Shown: piece by piece, positions 63,755 through 64,000 of the stretch
Layout: each line of letters begins with the position of its first letter
Numbering within the stretch: position 1 is the first letter of the stretch
Assembly (NCBI GenBank): GCA_963844855.1
Contig: CAWJQP010000016.1
Coordinates: forward strand, 89,632-153,631
Length of the DNA stretch: 64,000 bases
Direction: 5' to 3'
From: DASQDN01 sp963844855
GTDB lineage: Bacteria; Acidobacteriota; Terriglobia; Bryobacterales; Bryobacteraceae
Translations under genes and position numbers: made by a program
Notes under the pieces: generated by a model
The model's database searches: none
What the model saw: the letters and a program-made list of their open reading frames with translations, nothing else
What the model was told of the DNA's origin: nothing

Positions 63755-63770
63755 TGCAATCGCAAGGCCC
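63755..63770 (-). promoter_or_regulatory. sigma-54-type promoter candidate for the alcohol dehydrogenase
   Basis: On the minus strand GGGCCTTGCGATTGCA has GG-N10-GC spacing and a TTGCA -12 element, 36 nt before the ATG at 63718. Confidence 0.6.
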
Positions 63771-63882
63771 AGTTGTGACGCATGAAATGGCCGCAGATTT
63801 AGGTAGGAATCGTGGGCATTTGCGCCCTTTGACACAGTACTTGGGTTTGGTGACGCAACAAGAATGGAACGGTCGGCAGTCG

Positions 63883-64000
63883 TTAGGGATGAGTTCGATT
63901 CAACTGTTTATCCAACGCTGCGTCATGCCCGTAGATGTCATCGAAGAACCGAACTTCGCCGCCCTGAAGGACAACTGCTGTTGCATACACGATCAGAACG
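63883..64000 (-). CDS. L,D-transpeptidase C-terminus (partial)
   Basis: The last 39 codons of a minus-strand gene run off the window: VLIVYATAVVLQGGEVRFFD, DIYGHDAALDKQL, then a stop. This matches the conserved end of YkuD-type L,D-transpeptidases (..VLIVYATA......V.FF.DIYGHDA.L...L), which form 3-3 crosslinks in peptidoglycan. The catalytic Cys region lies outside the window. It ends about 110 nt upstream of the predicted alcohol dehydrogenase promoter. Confidence 0.65.
   Translation of the reverse strand, partial: VLIVYATAVVLQGGEVRFFDDIYGHDAALDKQLNRTHP

Noticed and set aside
1..64000. CRISPR arrays, rRNA and tRNA genes
   Set aside because: No regularly spaced repeats or recognisable rRNA/tRNA segments were seen; tRNAs could be missed by eye.

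Overview
This window most likely comes from an Acidobacteriota chromosome, probably of Bryobacterales/Solibacter type. That is an inference from gene content: ECF sigma factors paired with a TPR-bearing Ser/Thr kinase, PEP-CTERM proteins, DUF4331, DUF4394 and DUF7450 secreted proteins, a DUF2934-Hsp20 fusion, and many IS remnants. No rRNA, tRNA or CRISPR array was recognised. The genes lie in small operons separated by long stretches of decayed DNA.

Layout. 0.4-14 kb holds secreted or envelope genes with two ECF sigma/anti-sigma pairs (one anti-sigma is a zinc-finger membrane protein, the other a ChrR-like cupin protein), a TPR/PEP-CTERM/DUF4331 operon and a gluzincin-like metalloprotease. 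A PQQ dehydrogenase and an IS6 element here are dead. 14-25 kb is a block bounded by two near-identical inverted 1,269-bp IS copies; between them lie an ECF sigma factor with a Ser/Thr kinase, two tandem paralogous secreted hydrolases and a DUF7450 protein. 25-28 kb is mostly mobile-element debris. 28-64 kb is a stress and fermentation island: a four-gene pyruvate:ferredoxin-type oxidoreductase operon, OsmC, a membrane adenylate cyclase, a P-type cation ATPase, MgtE, a HemG-like flavodoxin, three intact two-domain universal stress proteins plus one dead copy, DUF2934-Hsp20, lactate dehydrogenase, a VIT-like transporter, an alcohol dehydrogenase, and a hybrid histidine kinase/receiver/NtrC circuit. 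It also carries pseudogenes of kdpA, arylsulfatase, SRPBCC, sortase, DegT and a possible phosphoketolase, and two IS110 transposases.

Main observation. Short motifs with the geometry of sigma-54 promoters (GG-N10-GC, best form TGG-N8-WTGCA) lie mostly 21-36 nt upstream of the chosen start codons of most stress-island genes: a secreted 123-aa protein, OsmC, the cation ATPase, MgtE, a membrane protein, the USPs, Hsp20 and the alcohol dehydrogenase. They were not found at four secreted-protein or metalloprotease genes checked outside the island. An NtrC-family activator with a Fis-type HTH lies in the same island, so the genes look like one sigma-54 regulon for low-oxygen, energy-limited or dormancy-like survival. 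The physiological role is inferred.

Caution. Several otherwise intact genes (histidine kinase, NtrC regulator, alcohol dehydrogenase, first IS110 transposase) carry one single-base frameshift each. These may be real mutations or sequencing errors; read mapping would decide.
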